From Burkholderia aenigmatica (GTDB lineage Bacteria; Pseudomonadota; Gammaproteobacteria; Burkholderiales; Burkholderiaceae), in NCBI RefSeq assembly GCF_902499175.1, contig NZ_CABVQC010000030.1, forward strand, positions 28,971 to 92,970: 64,000 nt of DNA. Reading direction: 5' to 3'. A program made the translations under genes and the position numbers. The notes beneath the pieces are model-generated. The model had not been told where the DNA came from and made no database searches. It saw nothing but the letters and a program-made list of their open reading frames with translations. Below are positions 42,647-54,599 of the stretch, one piece after another (the first letter of the stretch is position 1; every line of letters begins with the position of its first letter).

Positions 42647-43309
42647 TCAGCGCGGACGTTTCAGATGCCGACCCAAAATGAACGTTTCGGACGATTTGTC
42701 GCGGGACGCCTTCGGCTTGCGCGGCGCGACGGTCTTAAACTGCTGTTTGAATTTCTCGACGATCTGGCTGTAGCCGCTGCCGTGAAAACATTTCACGAGC
42801 AGCGCACCGTCCGGCTTCAGATGATTCTGCGCGAATTCGAGCGCCAGATCGCACAGATGCTCGATGCGCGCCGCGTCCGCCGAGGCCACGCCAGAGAGGT
42901 TGGGGGCCATGTCGGAAATAACAAGGTCTACGTCGCGCCCTTCGAGCACTTCCTCGAGCTGGTGAAGGACTTCGTCCTCGCGGAAGTCGCCCTGCAGGAA
43001 GTGGACGTCGGCGATCGGCTCCATCGGCAGGATGTCGAGCGCCACGATCGTGCCGTCGATGCCGCCTTCGCGTTCCGCGTCACGCTTCTTGCCCTGCGCG
43101 AGCTTGTTGCGGGCATACTGGCTCCAGCTGCCCGGCGTCGCGCCGAGGTCGACGATCACCTGGCCCGGACGGATCAGCTTGTCCTGCTCGTCGATTTCCT
43201 TCAGCTTGTACGCGGCGCGCGCGCGATAGCCCTCCCGCTGCGCCATTTTGACGTAGGGGTCGTTGATGTGGTCGTGCAGCCAGTGCTGGTTAAAGCGGTT
43301 TTTTGCCAT
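42647..43309 (-). CDS. rlmE: 23S rRNA 2'-O-methyltransferase (U2552)
   Basis: This 220-residue SAM-dependent methyltransferase (FtsJ/RrmJ) methylates U2552 of 23S rRNA late in 50S assembly. It carries 'FNQHWLHDHINDPYVKMAQR' at the N-terminus, the SAM site 'VIVDLGATPGSWSQYARNKL' near 50, the catalytic Asp in 'VDLVISDMAPNLSGV' near 130, a catalytic Lys in 'LLVKCFHGSGY' near 170 and the final Glu in 'SSETFILGRHLK'. The K-D-K-E tetrad appears intact. It diverges from the yhbY-like gene and precedes ftsH. Confidence 0.96.
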   Translation of the reverse strand: MAKNRFNQHWLHDHINDPYVKMAQREGYRARAAYKLKEIDEQDKLIRPGQVIVDLGATPGSWSQYARNKLAQGKKRDAEREGGIDGTIVALDILPMEPIADVHFLQGDFREDEVLHQLEEVLEGRDVDLVISDMAPNLSGVASADAARIEHLCDLALEFAQNHLKPDGALLVKCFHGSGYSQIVEKFKQQFKTVAPRKPKASRDKSSETFILGRHLKRPR

Positions 43310-43502
43310 TCGAGAGAGAGATTGCTGCCAATTGCTTCGTGAAGCCGCGCTTTTAGCGGATAATACGCGTCTTCTTCGCGCGGCTGCGGCCCCTTTTCGG
43401 GCCCACGCCGCGATTTTACGTGGTTTCGGCGCACGGCTGACGCGGTAACTTCCCGCGATCGCTATTCAGTCAGCGCGCCCTTATTTAGATTTCGACATTT
43501 CC

Positions 43503-44030
43503 ATGCCCGCCCTTTCGCTTTCTCCCGCCGAGCGCTCCGCGCTGCGCTCCCAGGCCCATGCGCTCAAGCCCGTCGTGCTGATCGGCGCCGAAGGGCTGAC
43601 CGACGCCGTGCTGAAGGAAATCAAGGTGCACCTCGACGCGCACCAGCTGATCAAGATCCGCGTGTTCGGCGACGAGCGCGACGAGCGTATCGCGATCTAC
43701 GACGAGATCTGCGATCGCCTGAGCGCGGCGCCGATCCAGCACATCGGCAAGCTGCTGGTGATCTGGAAGCCCGAAGCCGCCGCAGCGGCCCCGGCCCGCG
43801 GCCGTCGTGCCGGCACGCTGCCGAGCGCGGCCGAAGCCGTCGACGACAAGAAGGGCCGTGCACCGCGCACCGTCAAGGTCGTCAAGGTGTCGCCGAACGC
43901 AAGCCCCGTGCGTCGCCCGAAGCCGACGAAGGTCGTCGTGCGCGGCAACGAGCGCGTGACGGCAGGCGGTAACGTGAAGCGCGCCAAGAAGCGCCAGGCC
44001 AGCACGAAGCGTCCGTTCCAGGACAAGTAA
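43503..44030 (+). CDS. yhbY: CRS1/YhbY-type RNA-binding ribosome assembly protein with long basic tail
   Basis: The first ~95 residues form a YhbY/CRM domain ('ERSALRSQAHALKPVVLIGA', 'LIKIRVFGDERDERIAIYDE', 'GKLLVIWKPE'), which binds pre-50S particles. E. coli YhbY is about 97 residues; this protein is 175 because of an Ala/Arg/Lys/Pro-rich C-terminal extension that is probably disordered and RNA-binding. It diverges from rlmE, another 50S maturation factor, which supports the assignment. Confidence 0.92.
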   Translation: MPALSLSPAERSALRSQAHALKPVVLIGAEGLTDAVLKEIKVHLDAHQLIKIRVFGDERDERIAIYDEICDRLSAAPIQHIGKLLVIWKPEAAAAAPARGRRAGTLPSAAEAVDDKKGRAPRTVKVVKVSPNASPVRRPKPTKVVVRGNERVTAGGNVKRAKKRQASTKRPFQDK

Positions 44031-44108
44031 GCATCGGCACGGCACGGCTGCCCGTGCCACCGCCCTGCCCGCGGGCCCGGCATCGACCGGGCCTGCGCGG
44101 CACTCGCG

Positions 44109-44570
44109 TCAGGCGTCGCGCGCCGGCAGACGCCAGATCAGCATCAGCCCCAGCACGCTCTCGACGAGATAGAACACGCTCGAGACGCCGTGCAGCATCC
44201 CGAAGCGGCTCGCATACGGCGAGTTCGCGATATCGGTGCCCGCATCCATCGCGGCCACCCGCAGCGCGTTCATGAACGGCTGCAGCGCGAAATACCCGAC
44301 CAGCACACACACGACCATCGCGGCGACGACCCAGCGCACGCGGCGATATTCGCTGCTGCCGCGCCGCACCTGCTGGTTCGACAAGGCGAGCAGCAGCACG
44401 CCGCACACGACACCGAGGATCGCCTCGATACGGAACAGCTGGGCGGCGACCGAACCGGCCGTCATCCGCTCCAGCGTCTTGAACAGCACGGGCGCGACCG
44501 CATACCCGATCGTCAGCAGGCTGCCGACCCACACGGCCGACAGCAGACGGAACACGCGATGCGGCATCAC
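44109..44570 (-). CDS. DUF4149 family membrane protein
   Basis: This 153-residue protein has four hydrophobic segments. It carries the family pattern 'AVWVGSLLTIGYAVAPVLFK' at the first helix and 'GMLHGVSSVFYLVESVLGLM' at the last, as in DUF4149 (TMEM205-like) proteins. The function is unknown. It lies 11 bp downstream of greA on the same strand and is probably co-transcribed; this greA-DUF4149 neighbourhood is common in Burkholderia. Confidence 0.85.
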   Translation of the reverse strand: MMPHRVFRLLSAVWVGSLLTIGYAVAPVLFKTLERMTAGSVAAQLFRIEAILGVVCGVLLLALSNQQVRRGSSEYRRVRWVVAAMVVCVLVGYFALQPFMNALRVAAMDAGTDIANSPYASRFGMLHGVSSVFYLVESVLGLMLIWRLPARDA

Positions 44571-44581
44571 GTCGCCCCGCT

Positions 44582-45058
44582 TCAGATGTAGCTGACCGAG
44601 ATGATTTCGTACTCGCGCACGCCGCTCGGTGCCTGCACGGCCGCGACGTCGCCTTCGGACTTGCCGATCAGCGCGCGAGCGATCGGCGAGCTGACCGAGA
44701 TCAGGCCGTGATCGATATCGGCTTCGTCGTCGCCGACGATCTGGTACTTGACGGTGTCGCCCGACTCGAGATCCTCAAGTTCAACCGTTGCGGCAAAGAC
44801 CACTCGGCCGTCGGCGTCGAGCCCGGCGGGATCGATGACCTGTGCGGCCGACAGCTTCGATTCGAGTTCCGCGATACGACCCTCGATGAAGCCCTGCTTT
44901 TCCTTCGCGGCATCGTATTCGGCGTTTTCGGACAGGTCGCCCTGTGCGCGGGCCTCCGCGATCGCGTTGATCACGGCCGGCCGCTCGACCGACTTGAGGC
45001 GCTGCAATTCATCGCGCAGTTGCACTGCGCCACGCTTTGTCAACGGAATGGTGCTCAT
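44582..45058 (-). CDS. greA: transcription elongation factor GreA
   Basis: This 158-residue factor rescues backtracked RNA polymerase by stimulating transcript cleavage. The N-terminal coiled coil carries 'AIAEARAQGDLSENAEYDAA' (about 36-55), with the acidic Asp/Glu tip residues essential for cleavage. The C-terminal FKBP-like domain ends 'APSGVREYEIISVSYI'. The length is standard. It lies downstream of carB, separated by a long terminator hairpin, so it may rely on its own promoter or on read-through. Confidence 0.97.
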   Translation of the reverse strand: MSTIPLTKRGAVQLRDELQRLKSVERPAVINAIAEARAQGDLSENAEYDAAKEKQGFIEGRIAELESKLSAAQVIDPAGLDADGRVVFAATVELEDLESGDTVKYQIVGDDEADIDHGLISVSSPIARALIGKSEGDVAAVQAPSGVREYEIISVSYI

Positions 45059-45084
45059 AAACGGCTCAATCGCTAAAAACGGCT

Positions 45085-45146
45085 ATAAAAAAAATCACCG
45101 CGATTAAGCGCGTTTCCGATGCACTGGAAACACCGCCTAATCGCGG
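45085..45146 (-). terminator. extended intrinsic terminator after carB
   Basis: On the minus strand a 49-nt stem-loop has outer arms CCGCGATTA/TAATCGCGG (45138-45146, 45098-45106), an inner GTTTCC/GGAAAC stem and an 8-nt loop. Eight T residues follow (complement of 45087-45094). It lies 31 bp past the carB stop and 27 bp before the greA start. Confidence 0.88.
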
Positions 45147-45176
45147 CACGTGTTGCTTCGACAGGTAACTGACTGC

Positions 45177-48431
<3,255 letters not shown>

Positions 48432-48480
48432 GGCTGGTGAATTCAATAAGTAATCGTTGTCGTGGGTCGGCCGGCTGCGC

Positions 48481-49140
48481 TCAGCTCATCGTGGCGAGCG
48501 CAAGCTTCACCGAGAAACCGATGAACAGGCCGCCCACGCTGCTCGCCGCGCCTGCTGCAAGCTTGCGGCGGCGGCGGAAGTGCTCGGCAAGCCGCGCACC
48601 CGCGAAGATCAGCGTGCTCAGGTACAGGAAGCTCGCGCATTGCGCGATCGCCCCGAGCACGACGAACGACAGCGCAGGATGCGGGAATGCCGGGTCGACG
48701 AACTGGATGAAGAACGAGATGAAGAACAGGATCGCCTTCGGATTCAGCAGGCTCACGATCAGCGCCTTGCGGAACGGCCGCTCGCCGTCCACCGCGGGCG
48801 GCGCATCGGCCGGCGCATTCGCCGGCGCGCGCAGCTTCCGCCACGCGCTGCGCAGCATGCCGGTGCCGATGTAGAGCAGATACGCGGCGCCACCGTACTT
48901 GACGACGGAGAACAGCAGCGGGTTCGCCTTCAGCAGCGACGCGACGCCGGCGGCGGACAGCACCATCAGCACCGTGTCGCCGACGAACACGCCGCAGGCC
49001 GCGCGATAGCCGGCCTTCACGCCGCGCTGCGCCGCGAGCGACAGCACGTACATCGAGTTCGGCCCCGGCAGCAGGATGATGAAGATCACGCCGAACACGT
49101 AGGTCCAGATATCCGTGATGCCGAGTGCGTGGCCGAACAT
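48481..49140 (-). CDS. LysE family amino acid exporter (LeuE-like)
   Basis: This 219-residue membrane protein has six hydrophobic helices and the RhtB/LysE signature 'IILLPGPNSMYVLSLAAQRG' (about 21-40) followed by 'GYRAACGVFVGDTVLMVLSA'. A conserved 'SLLNPKAILFFISFFIQFV' is near 130. Such proteins export amino acids; LeuE of E. coli exports leucine. It lies between carA (37 bp) and carB (49 bp) on the same strand, splitting the usual carAB pair. The substrate is unknown. Confidence 0.9.
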   Translation of the reverse strand: MFGHALGITDIWTYVFGVIFIILLPGPNSMYVLSLAAQRGVKAGYRAACGVFVGDTVLMVLSAAGVASLLKANPLLFSVVKYGGAAYLLYIGTGMLRSAWRKLRAPANAPADAPPAVDGERPFRKALIVSLLNPKAILFFISFFIQFVDPAFPHPALSFVVLGAIAQCASFLYLSTLIFAGARLAEHFRRRRKLAAGAASSVGGLFIGFSVKLALATMS

Positions 49141-49177
49141 GATGTGAATCTCCCGTCCTTCAGTTGCGTCGGTGACG

Positions 49178-50323
49178 TTAAGCGTTGCGCTGCTTCGCCG
49201 CGTCCATCAGCGCGGTGAAACGGTCGAACAGATAGCCGATGTCGTGCGGGCCGGGCGACGCTTCCGGGTGGCCCTGGAAGCAGAATGCCGGCTTGTCGGT
49301 CAGCTCGAAGCCCTGCAGCGTGCCGTCGAACAGCGACACGTGCGTGACGCGCGCGTTGGCCGGCAGCGAATCCGCATCGACCGCGAAACCGTGGTTCTGC
49401 GACGTGATCACCACGCGACCGTCGCCGAGATCCTTCACCGGGTGGTTCGCGCCGTGGTGGCCCGTCTTCATCTTCAGCGTCTTCGCGCCGACCGCGAGGC
49501 CCATGATCTGGTGGCCGAGGCAGATGCCGAAGGTCGGCACGCCGCGCTCGATGAACTGCTTCGTGGCCGCGATCGCGTAGTCGCACGGCTCCGGATCGCC
49601 AGGGCCGTTCGACAGGAAGATGCCGTCCGGATTCAGCGCGAGCGCGTCTTCCGCGCTCGCCTGTGCCGGCAGCACCGTCACGTGGCAGCCGCGTTCCGCG
49701 AGCATGCGCAGGATGTTGTACTTGACGCCGAAATCGTACGCGACGACGCGGTACTTCGGCGCTTCCTGCATCCCGTAGCCGCTGCCGAGCTTCCACTCGG
49801 TCTGCTTCCACTCGAACGGCTTGGTGGTCGACACGACCTTCGCGAGATCCATGCCTGCGAGACCCGGGAACGAACGCGCGAGCTCGATCGCCTTCGCTTC
49901 GTCGTCCGAGCCCGTCAGGATGCAGCCGTTCTGCGCGCCCTTGTCGCGCAGGATGCGGGTCAGCTTGCGGGTATCGATGCCGGCGATCGCGACGACGCCT
50001 TCGTCGCGCAGGTAGTCGCCGAGCGTGCGGTCCATGCGGAAGTTCGAGGCGAGCGCGGGCAGATCACGGATGATCAGGCCGGCGGCATGGACTTTCGTGG
50101 CTTCGACGTCTTCGGCGTTGACGCCGACGTTGCCGATATGCGGGTAGGTGAGCGTGACGATCTGGCGCGAGTAGCTCGGATCAGTCAGGATTTCCTGATA
50201 GCCGGTGATCGCGGTATTGAACACGACTTCGCCGATCGTGTGGCCTTCGGCCCCGATCGAATAACCACGAAAGACCGTGCCGTCGGCGAGTGCAAGCAAG
50301 GCGGGAGTAAAAGACGGCAACAC
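49178..50323 (-). CDS. carA: carbamoyl phosphate synthase small (glutaminase) subunit
   Basis: This 381-residue subunit supplies ammonia from glutamine to CarB. The N-terminal domain starts 'LPSFTPALLALADGTVFRGY'. The class I amidotransferase domain has the catalytic Cys in 'GICLGHQIMGLAVGAK' near 270 and the His-Glu pair in 'GHPEASPGPHDIGYL' near 350. GTG 50323 is chosen as start because it follows an AAGGAG ribosome site by 6 bp and gives the family N-terminus. A strong promoter lies about 230 bp upstream. Confidence 0.95.
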   Translation of the reverse strand: MLPSFTPALLALADGTVFRGYSIGAEGHTIGEVVFNTAITGYQEILTDPSYSRQIVTLTYPHIGNVGVNAEDVEATKVHAAGLIIRDLPALASNFRMDRTLGDYLRDEGVVAIAGIDTRKLTRILRDKGAQNGCILTGSDDEAKAIELARSFPGLAGMDLAKVVSTTKPFEWKQTEWKLGSGYGMQEAPKYRVVAYDFGVKYNILRMLAERGCHVTVLPAQASAEDALALNPDGIFLSNGPGDPEPCDYAIAATKQFIERGVPTFGICLGHQIMGLAVGAKTLKMKTGHHGANHPVKDLGDGRVVITSQNHGFAVDADSLPANARVTHVSLFDGTLQGFELTDKPAFCFQGHPEASPGPHDIGYLFDRFTALMDAAKQRNA

Positions 50324-50555
50324 GGGAGGCTCCTTGGGGAACACCCTGCTGCCGACCTGTTTACCCTGCCGCGCGAGCGCCGCGCTGCGTGGGCGCGCGC
50401 GGTCGCTTGCTGGACGCGGCCTGCTTTGTCGAGACGCGAACCCGGCGCATGGCGCACGAGGCTTCACGGCATCGCCCGGCTGGCGGCGTGCGGCGGATGA
50501 ACGGGATGAATGAGGTAGGCGCTAGGGTGCGAGGTTGATCAGCACAAACTTTCAA

Positions 50556-50585
50556 ATTATAGCCTGAAAATGGCCCTATCTTCAA
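50556..50585 (-). promoter_or_regulatory. sigma-70 promoter of carA with a long leader
   Basis: On the minus strand TTGAAG (50580-50585) and TATAAT (50556-50561) are separated by 18 bp. The start of transcription should fall near 50549, leaving a leader of about 225 nt before the GTG of carA. No gene is visible in the 50324-50688 gap apart from this leader and promoter. Confidence 0.8.
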
Positions 50586-50688
50586 TCGATTTGGCCGTCC
50601 GATCGCGCGCTCACCATGCCCGGCGGCGCGACGCAACGCGCTGCGGCCCCGTTTCCGCGGCCGCCCTACCCGCCAGCGTACCGCCGGA

Positions 50689-51909
50689 TCAGTGTGCTTG
50701 ACCAGCGCCGCGCGCGGGCCAGACGTACCAGACCGCGCTCGCGAGCTGCAGCGCGAGCAGCACGCCCCACGCGGTGAAGTGCGCGGCGGCCGGATAGCGG
50801 CCGTCGAACGCGGGCCAGTGCGACAGCACCGCGCCGACGCCGATCTGGAACGCAAAGATCAGCAGGAAGATCACGAGCGTGAGCGTCGTGTTCGCGCGGC
50901 CGATCAGATGAGCGGGGAAATGCCCGGCCATCACCGCGTAGGTCAGGATGCCGACACCGCCGAACATTCCGTATGCCGCCCACAGCACGGCCGGCGGCAA
51001 CGGCACGCCCGCGACGATCGCGGCCTGCGTCGCGACGAACAGCGCCATGCCGACGCCGCAGAACGCGTACACGGACACGCCGCGCCGCTCGAGCACCCGC
51101 GCCGCGGCGCCGAAGCCGACGCAGCCGGCCATCATCGCGAAGCCGAGCACCGACACGAGGCGCGCGGCATGCGGCGCATCGAACCCCGCGACATCGCGCA
51201 GGTACGGCCCGACCCACAGCGACTGCATCGCGTAGAACACGCCCTGCGTGACGACGGAGAACGACGAGATCTTCCAGAACGCGCGGCTGCTCAGGATATG
51301 CCACGTGCCCTTGAACTGGCTCACGAGCCCGCCCTGATGGCGCACCTGCTTCGCTTCCGGCGCGCCCAAGCCGATCGATGCCGCGACGATCACCGTCAGC
51401 ACCGCGAGACCGAAACAGATCGCGCGCCAGCTCGTCCAGCCGAGCAGCCAGGTCAGCGGCGAGCCGACCATCACGCCGCCGAGGCCGCCAACGGCCATCA
51501 CGAGGCCGTTGACGAGCGGCAGCCGGCCGACCGGGAAATGCTGCGCGAGCGCCTTGAACGCCGCGCCGAGGCACACCGATACACCGACGCCGATCAGCAG
51601 CCGGCCGACCATCATCGTGCCGAGGTTGTGCGCGGCGCCGAACACGGCCGCGCCAGCGGCCGCGAACAGCAGCATGCCAGCTGTCACGCGGCGCGAGCCG
51701 AAGTGGTCGAGCATCACGCCGGCCGGGATCTGCGCGCCCGCGAAGCCGAGGAAATAGAGACTGGTCAGCAGGCCGAGATCGGCGGCCGACAACCCGAGCT
51801 CGTGCGTGACGAACGGCGCGAAGCCCAGATTGACGCCGCGAAACACGTACGACACGAAATACCCGACCGAAAACAGCGCGAGCACCCTCACCTGCACCGA
51901 CGACATCAC
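50689..51909 (-). CDS. MFS transporter
   Basis: This 406-residue protein has about twelve transmembrane helices. The MFS loop 2-3 motif is 'GVMLDHFGSRRVTAGMLL' near residue 64, and the N-terminal half contains 'FRGVNLGFAPFVTHELGLSA', reminiscent of anion:cation symporters and nitrate/nitrite or NarK-like carriers. The C-terminal 'GMFGGVGILTYAVMAGHFPA' is in helix 10. The substrate cannot be read from the sequence. It is a single gene upstream of the carA promoter on the same strand; a start two residues later (MSS) is equally possible. Confidence 0.88.
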   Translation of the reverse strand: MMSSVQVRVLALFSVGYFVSYVFRGVNLGFAPFVTHELGLSAADLGLLTSLYFLGFAGAQIPAGVMLDHFGSRRVTAGMLLFAAAGAAVFGAAHNLGTMMVGRLLIGVGVSVCLGAAFKALAQHFPVGRLPLVNGLVMAVGGLGGVMVGSPLTWLLGWTSWRAICFGLAVLTVIVAASIGLGAPEAKQVRHQGGLVSQFKGTWHILSSRAFWKISSFSVVTQGVFYAMQSLWVGPYLRDVAGFDAPHAARLVSVLGFAMMAGCVGFGAAARVLERRGVSVYAFCGVGMALFVATQAAIVAGVPLPPAVLWAAYGMFGGVGILTYAVMAGHFPAHLIGRANTTLTLVIFLLIFAFQIGVGAVLSHWPAFDGRYPAAAHFTAWGVLLALQLASAVWYVWPARGAGQAH

Positions 51910-51958
51910 TTCCCCTTGTTATATGAAGGCATTCGAAGCAGCGCCCCCGCGCCGCGCA

Positions 51959-51992
51959 CAAACAAAAACGCCGTCACCTCGGTGACGGCGTT
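51959..51992 (-). terminator. intrinsic terminator of mltD
   Basis: A 12-bp perfect stem (AACGCCGTCACC at 51967-51978, its complement at 51981-51992) has a 2-base centre. It is followed on the minus strand by TTTTTGTTTG. It lies 72 bp past the mltD stop. Confidence 0.88.
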
Positions 51993-52063
51993 TCGTCGCA
52001 TTTCGTCGGATGATAGCGCAATCGTGCGAACCAGGCCGGCCGCACGATGCGTTCGCGGCTGCG

Positions 52064-53623
52064 TTACTTCTTCTTGCCCTTGTGCGCAGCGGCCTTGGCC
52101 GGGGCCGCCTTCGCCGATTTGGCCGCCGGCTTCGCCGCGCCGCGCTTCGCGCCGTGCGACTTGCCGCCTACCGCCAGGCTCGCGCGCTCGATGTGCGCAC
52201 CGGCGGCCGACGTCGCGATCCGCTCCGGGCCGGGTTCCGCCGGCACCGAACGGCCGACCGGCACGTGCAGCACGAGCGCCTGGCCCGGCATCACGAGATC
52301 GCGGTGCGTGCGGTTCCACGCCTTGAGCTGGCCGACCGACACGCCGTAGCGGCCGGCGATCGCCGCCATCGACTGCTTGCGGCGCACGCGGATCAACATC
52401 TTGCGCGTATCGGGTACGTCGGGTTCCATCGCGAGCGCGCCGTTTTCGGCGACGTCCGCGCTGATGTCTTCGTCGTCGTCATCGCCGCGCGGCACGACGA
52501 TCGTCGAGCCCGGCTTCAGGCGCATGCCGGCCGGGATCTTGTTGATCGACATCAGCGTATCGGCGTCCACACCGATCTTCTCGGCGATCGCGGCCGGACG
52601 CGCACGTTCGCTGACCGTATAGGTGGTCCACGACGAAAGCTGACCGTTGTAGGCCTTCAGGTTCTTCTCGAACGCAGACGCGTTGTCGAACGGCAGCAGG
52701 ATCTGCGGCTCGGTCGCGCCAAGGATCACCGGCTTCGAGAACGACGGGTTCAGCGAGCGGAATTCGTCGAGCGACAGGTTCGCGAGCTTCGCGGCCACCG
52801 CCACGTCGATGTCGCGCGACGTCGTGACCGTCACGAAATACGGGTGGTTCGGGATGTCCGGCAGCGTCAGGCCATACTGCTGCGGATTCGCGATGATGTT
52901 CTTCACCGCCTGCAGCTTCGGCACGTAGTTGCGCGTCTCGTTCGGCATCCGCAGGCTCAGGTAGTCGGTCGGCAGGCCGGCCGCCTGGTTGCGCGCGATC
53001 GCGCGCTGCACGTTGCCCTCGCCCCAGTTGTACGCGGCCAGCGCGAGATACCAGTCGCCGAACATGTCATGCAGGCGCGACAGGTAGTCGAGCGCGGCGC
53101 TCGTCGACGCGAGCACGTCGCGGCGCTCGTCCTGCCACATGTTGCGTTTCAGGTTGTACGTGCGGCCCGTGCCGGGCATGAACTGCCACATGCCGGCCGC
53201 CTTCGCGACCGACAGCGCCTGCGGGTTGTACGCGGACTCGATGAACGGCAGCAGCGCGAGCTCGGTCGGCATGTGACGCGCTTCGAGCTCCTCGACGATG
53301 TGGTACAGGTACTTCTGCGAGCGCTCGGTCATGCGCTGCACGTAATCCGGGCGCTGCGTGTACCACGTGGTCTGCATGTCGACGAGGTCGGTCTGCAGGT
53401 CGGGCATCTGGAAACCGCGGCGGATGCGACCCCAGAGATCGGAGTCTGCACTGGTCAGGTCGCCGACGGATTGCTTGTCGACGTCGACAGTTTCTTTGGC
53501 GGTGGCTGATTTACGGAGGTAGTTGGACGTCGCCTGCGAATCGGCGGCGTTGTTGGCGACAGGGGCCTGGCTCGCACAAGCGGCGAGCAGCAGAACCACC
53601 ATCGCACTCAATATAAGTCGCAT
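52064..53623 (-). CDS. mltD: membrane-bound lytic transglycosylase D
   Basis: This 519-residue lipoprotein (lipobox 'LLLAACAS', Cys16) cleaves peptidoglycan with formation of 1,6-anhydro-MurNAc. The SLT domain has the catalytic Glu in 'LALLPFIESAYNPQALS' near 130, then 'AAGMWQFMPGTGRTYNL' and 'ALAAYNWGEGNVQRAI'. Two LysM repeats are near 345-390 ('TYTVSERARPAAIAEKIGVD') and 415-460 ('RVRRKQSMAAIAGRYGVSVG'), after an acidic 'DDDDED' linker between them. The C-terminus is an Ala/Lys-rich tail ending KGKKK. It has its own strong promoter and terminator. Confidence 0.94.
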   Translation of the reverse strand: MRLILSAMVVLLLAACASQAPVANNAADSQATSNYLRKSATAKETVDVDKQSVGDLTSADSDLWGRIRRGFQMPDLQTDLVDMQTTWYTQRPDYVQRMTERSQKYLYHIVEELEARHMPTELALLPFIESAYNPQALSVAKAAGMWQFMPGTGRTYNLKRNMWQDERRDVLASTSAALDYLSRLHDMFGDWYLALAAYNWGEGNVQRAIARNQAAGLPTDYLSLRMPNETRNYVPKLQAVKNIIANPQQYGLTLPDIPNHPYFVTVTTSRDIDVAVAAKLANLSLDEFRSLNPSFSKPVILGATEPQILLPFDNASAFEKNLKAYNGQLSSWTTYTVSERARPAAIAEKIGVDADTLMSINKIPAGMRLKPGSTIVVPRGDDDDEDISADVAENGALAMEPDVPDTRKMLIRVRRKQSMAAIAGRYGVSVGQLKAWNRTHRDLVMPGQALVLHVPVGRSVPAEPGPERIATSAAGAHIERASLAVGGKSHGAKRGAAKPAAKSAKAAPAKAAAHKGKKK

Positions 53624-53660
53624 GAAAATCTCTGCTTCCGACGGCTGGAAATTGCAGGCG

Positions 53661-53689
53661 ATACTACGGAAGTGCGTGCTTCACGTCAA
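53661..53689 (-). promoter_or_regulatory. sigma-70 promoter of mltD
   Basis: On the minus strand TTGACG (53684-53689) and TAGTAT (53661-53666) are separated by exactly 17 bp. The start should lie near 53654, about 30 bp before the mltD ATG. The surrounding 53630-53770 is AT-rich compared with the genome. Confidence 0.75.
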
Positions 53690-53774
53690 TAAAAACACCG
53701 AAAACTCAGCGAAATCCTACATTTGGAGCAATTTTTACAGATACCGCTTGAGCTTTGGAGTCCTCCGAAAATCG

Positions 53775-54581
53775 TCATCGGAACCGGTTTTTCCACTCGC
53801 GCATCAGCGTGAACGCCGTCAGACGATCCGGCACCGTTTCGTGCAGTTCGGCCTCGAGCGTCGCGCGGATCGCATCGCTGTCCGCACGCATGAACGGGTT
53901 AACGGCACGCTCATGCGCGATCGTAGTGGGCAGGGTCGGCACGCCGCGCGCACGCCGCGCCTGCGCGTCGTCGCGCCACGCGGCGAGCGCCGCATTGCCG
54001 GGCTCGCATGCGAGCGCGAAGCGGATGTTCGACAGCGTGTATTCGTGTGCGCAATGCACGTGCGTGTCGCCCGGCAGTGCCGCGAGCGCGTCGAGCGACG
54101 CGAGCATCTGCGCGGGCGTGCCTTCGAACAGACGGCCGCAGCCGCACGAGAACAGTGTGTCGCCGCAGAACACGTGCGGCGCCGCGTTGCCCTGCCCGGC
54201 CGCCTGGAAATACGCGATGTGGCCGCGCGTATGGCCCGGCACGTCGAGCACGTCGAACGTCGCGGCGGGCGCGTCGAGCGTCACGCGCGCACCGCCTTCG
54301 AGCGGCTGCGTGACCACGCCGATCGCCTCGGCGGCCGGGCCGTAAACGGGCAGCGGCACATCGTCCGGTTGGCTATCGCGCAGCGCCGCGACACCGCCGA
54401 CGTGGTCGGCGTGATGGTGCGTGAGTAAAATAGCGGTCAACCGCCAGCCTCGTTCGGCAAGAACCCGGCGCACCGGCGCGGCTTCACCCGGATCGACGGC
54501 GATCGCATCGCGGCCGTCCGAGACGAGCCAGATATAGTTGTCATCGAATGCCGGAACCGGCACGTATTCCAGCTCGTTCAT
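53775..54581 (-). CDS. gloB: hydroxyacylglutathione hydrolase (glyoxalase II)
   Basis: This 268-residue metallo-beta-lactamase-fold enzyme hydrolyses S-lactoylglutathione to D-lactate and glutathione, completing methylglyoxal detoxification. The metal motif is 'AILLTHHHADHVGGVAAL' near residue 50, with further ligands in 'VPGHTRGHIAYF' near 115 and 'HVFCGDTLFSCGCGRLFEG' near 135. ATG 54581 matches the family N-terminus 'MNELEYVPVPAFDDNYIW'. It diverges from the methyltransferase gene across 18 bp. Confidence 0.96.
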   Translation of the reverse strand: MNELEYVPVPAFDDNYIWLVSDGRDAIAVDPGEAAPVRRVLAERGWRLTAILLTHHHADHVGGVAALRDSQPDDVPLPVYGPAAEAIGVVTQPLEGGARVTLDAPAATFDVLDVPGHTRGHIAYFQAAGQGNAAPHVFCGDTLFSCGCGRLFEGTPAQMLASLDALAALPGDTHVHCAHEYTLSNIRFALACEPGNAALAAWRDDAQARRARGVPTLPTTIAHERAVNPFMRADSDAIRATLEAELHETVPDRLTAFTLMREWKNRFR

Positions 54582-54599
54582 GGGCGCGCAATCATCGTT

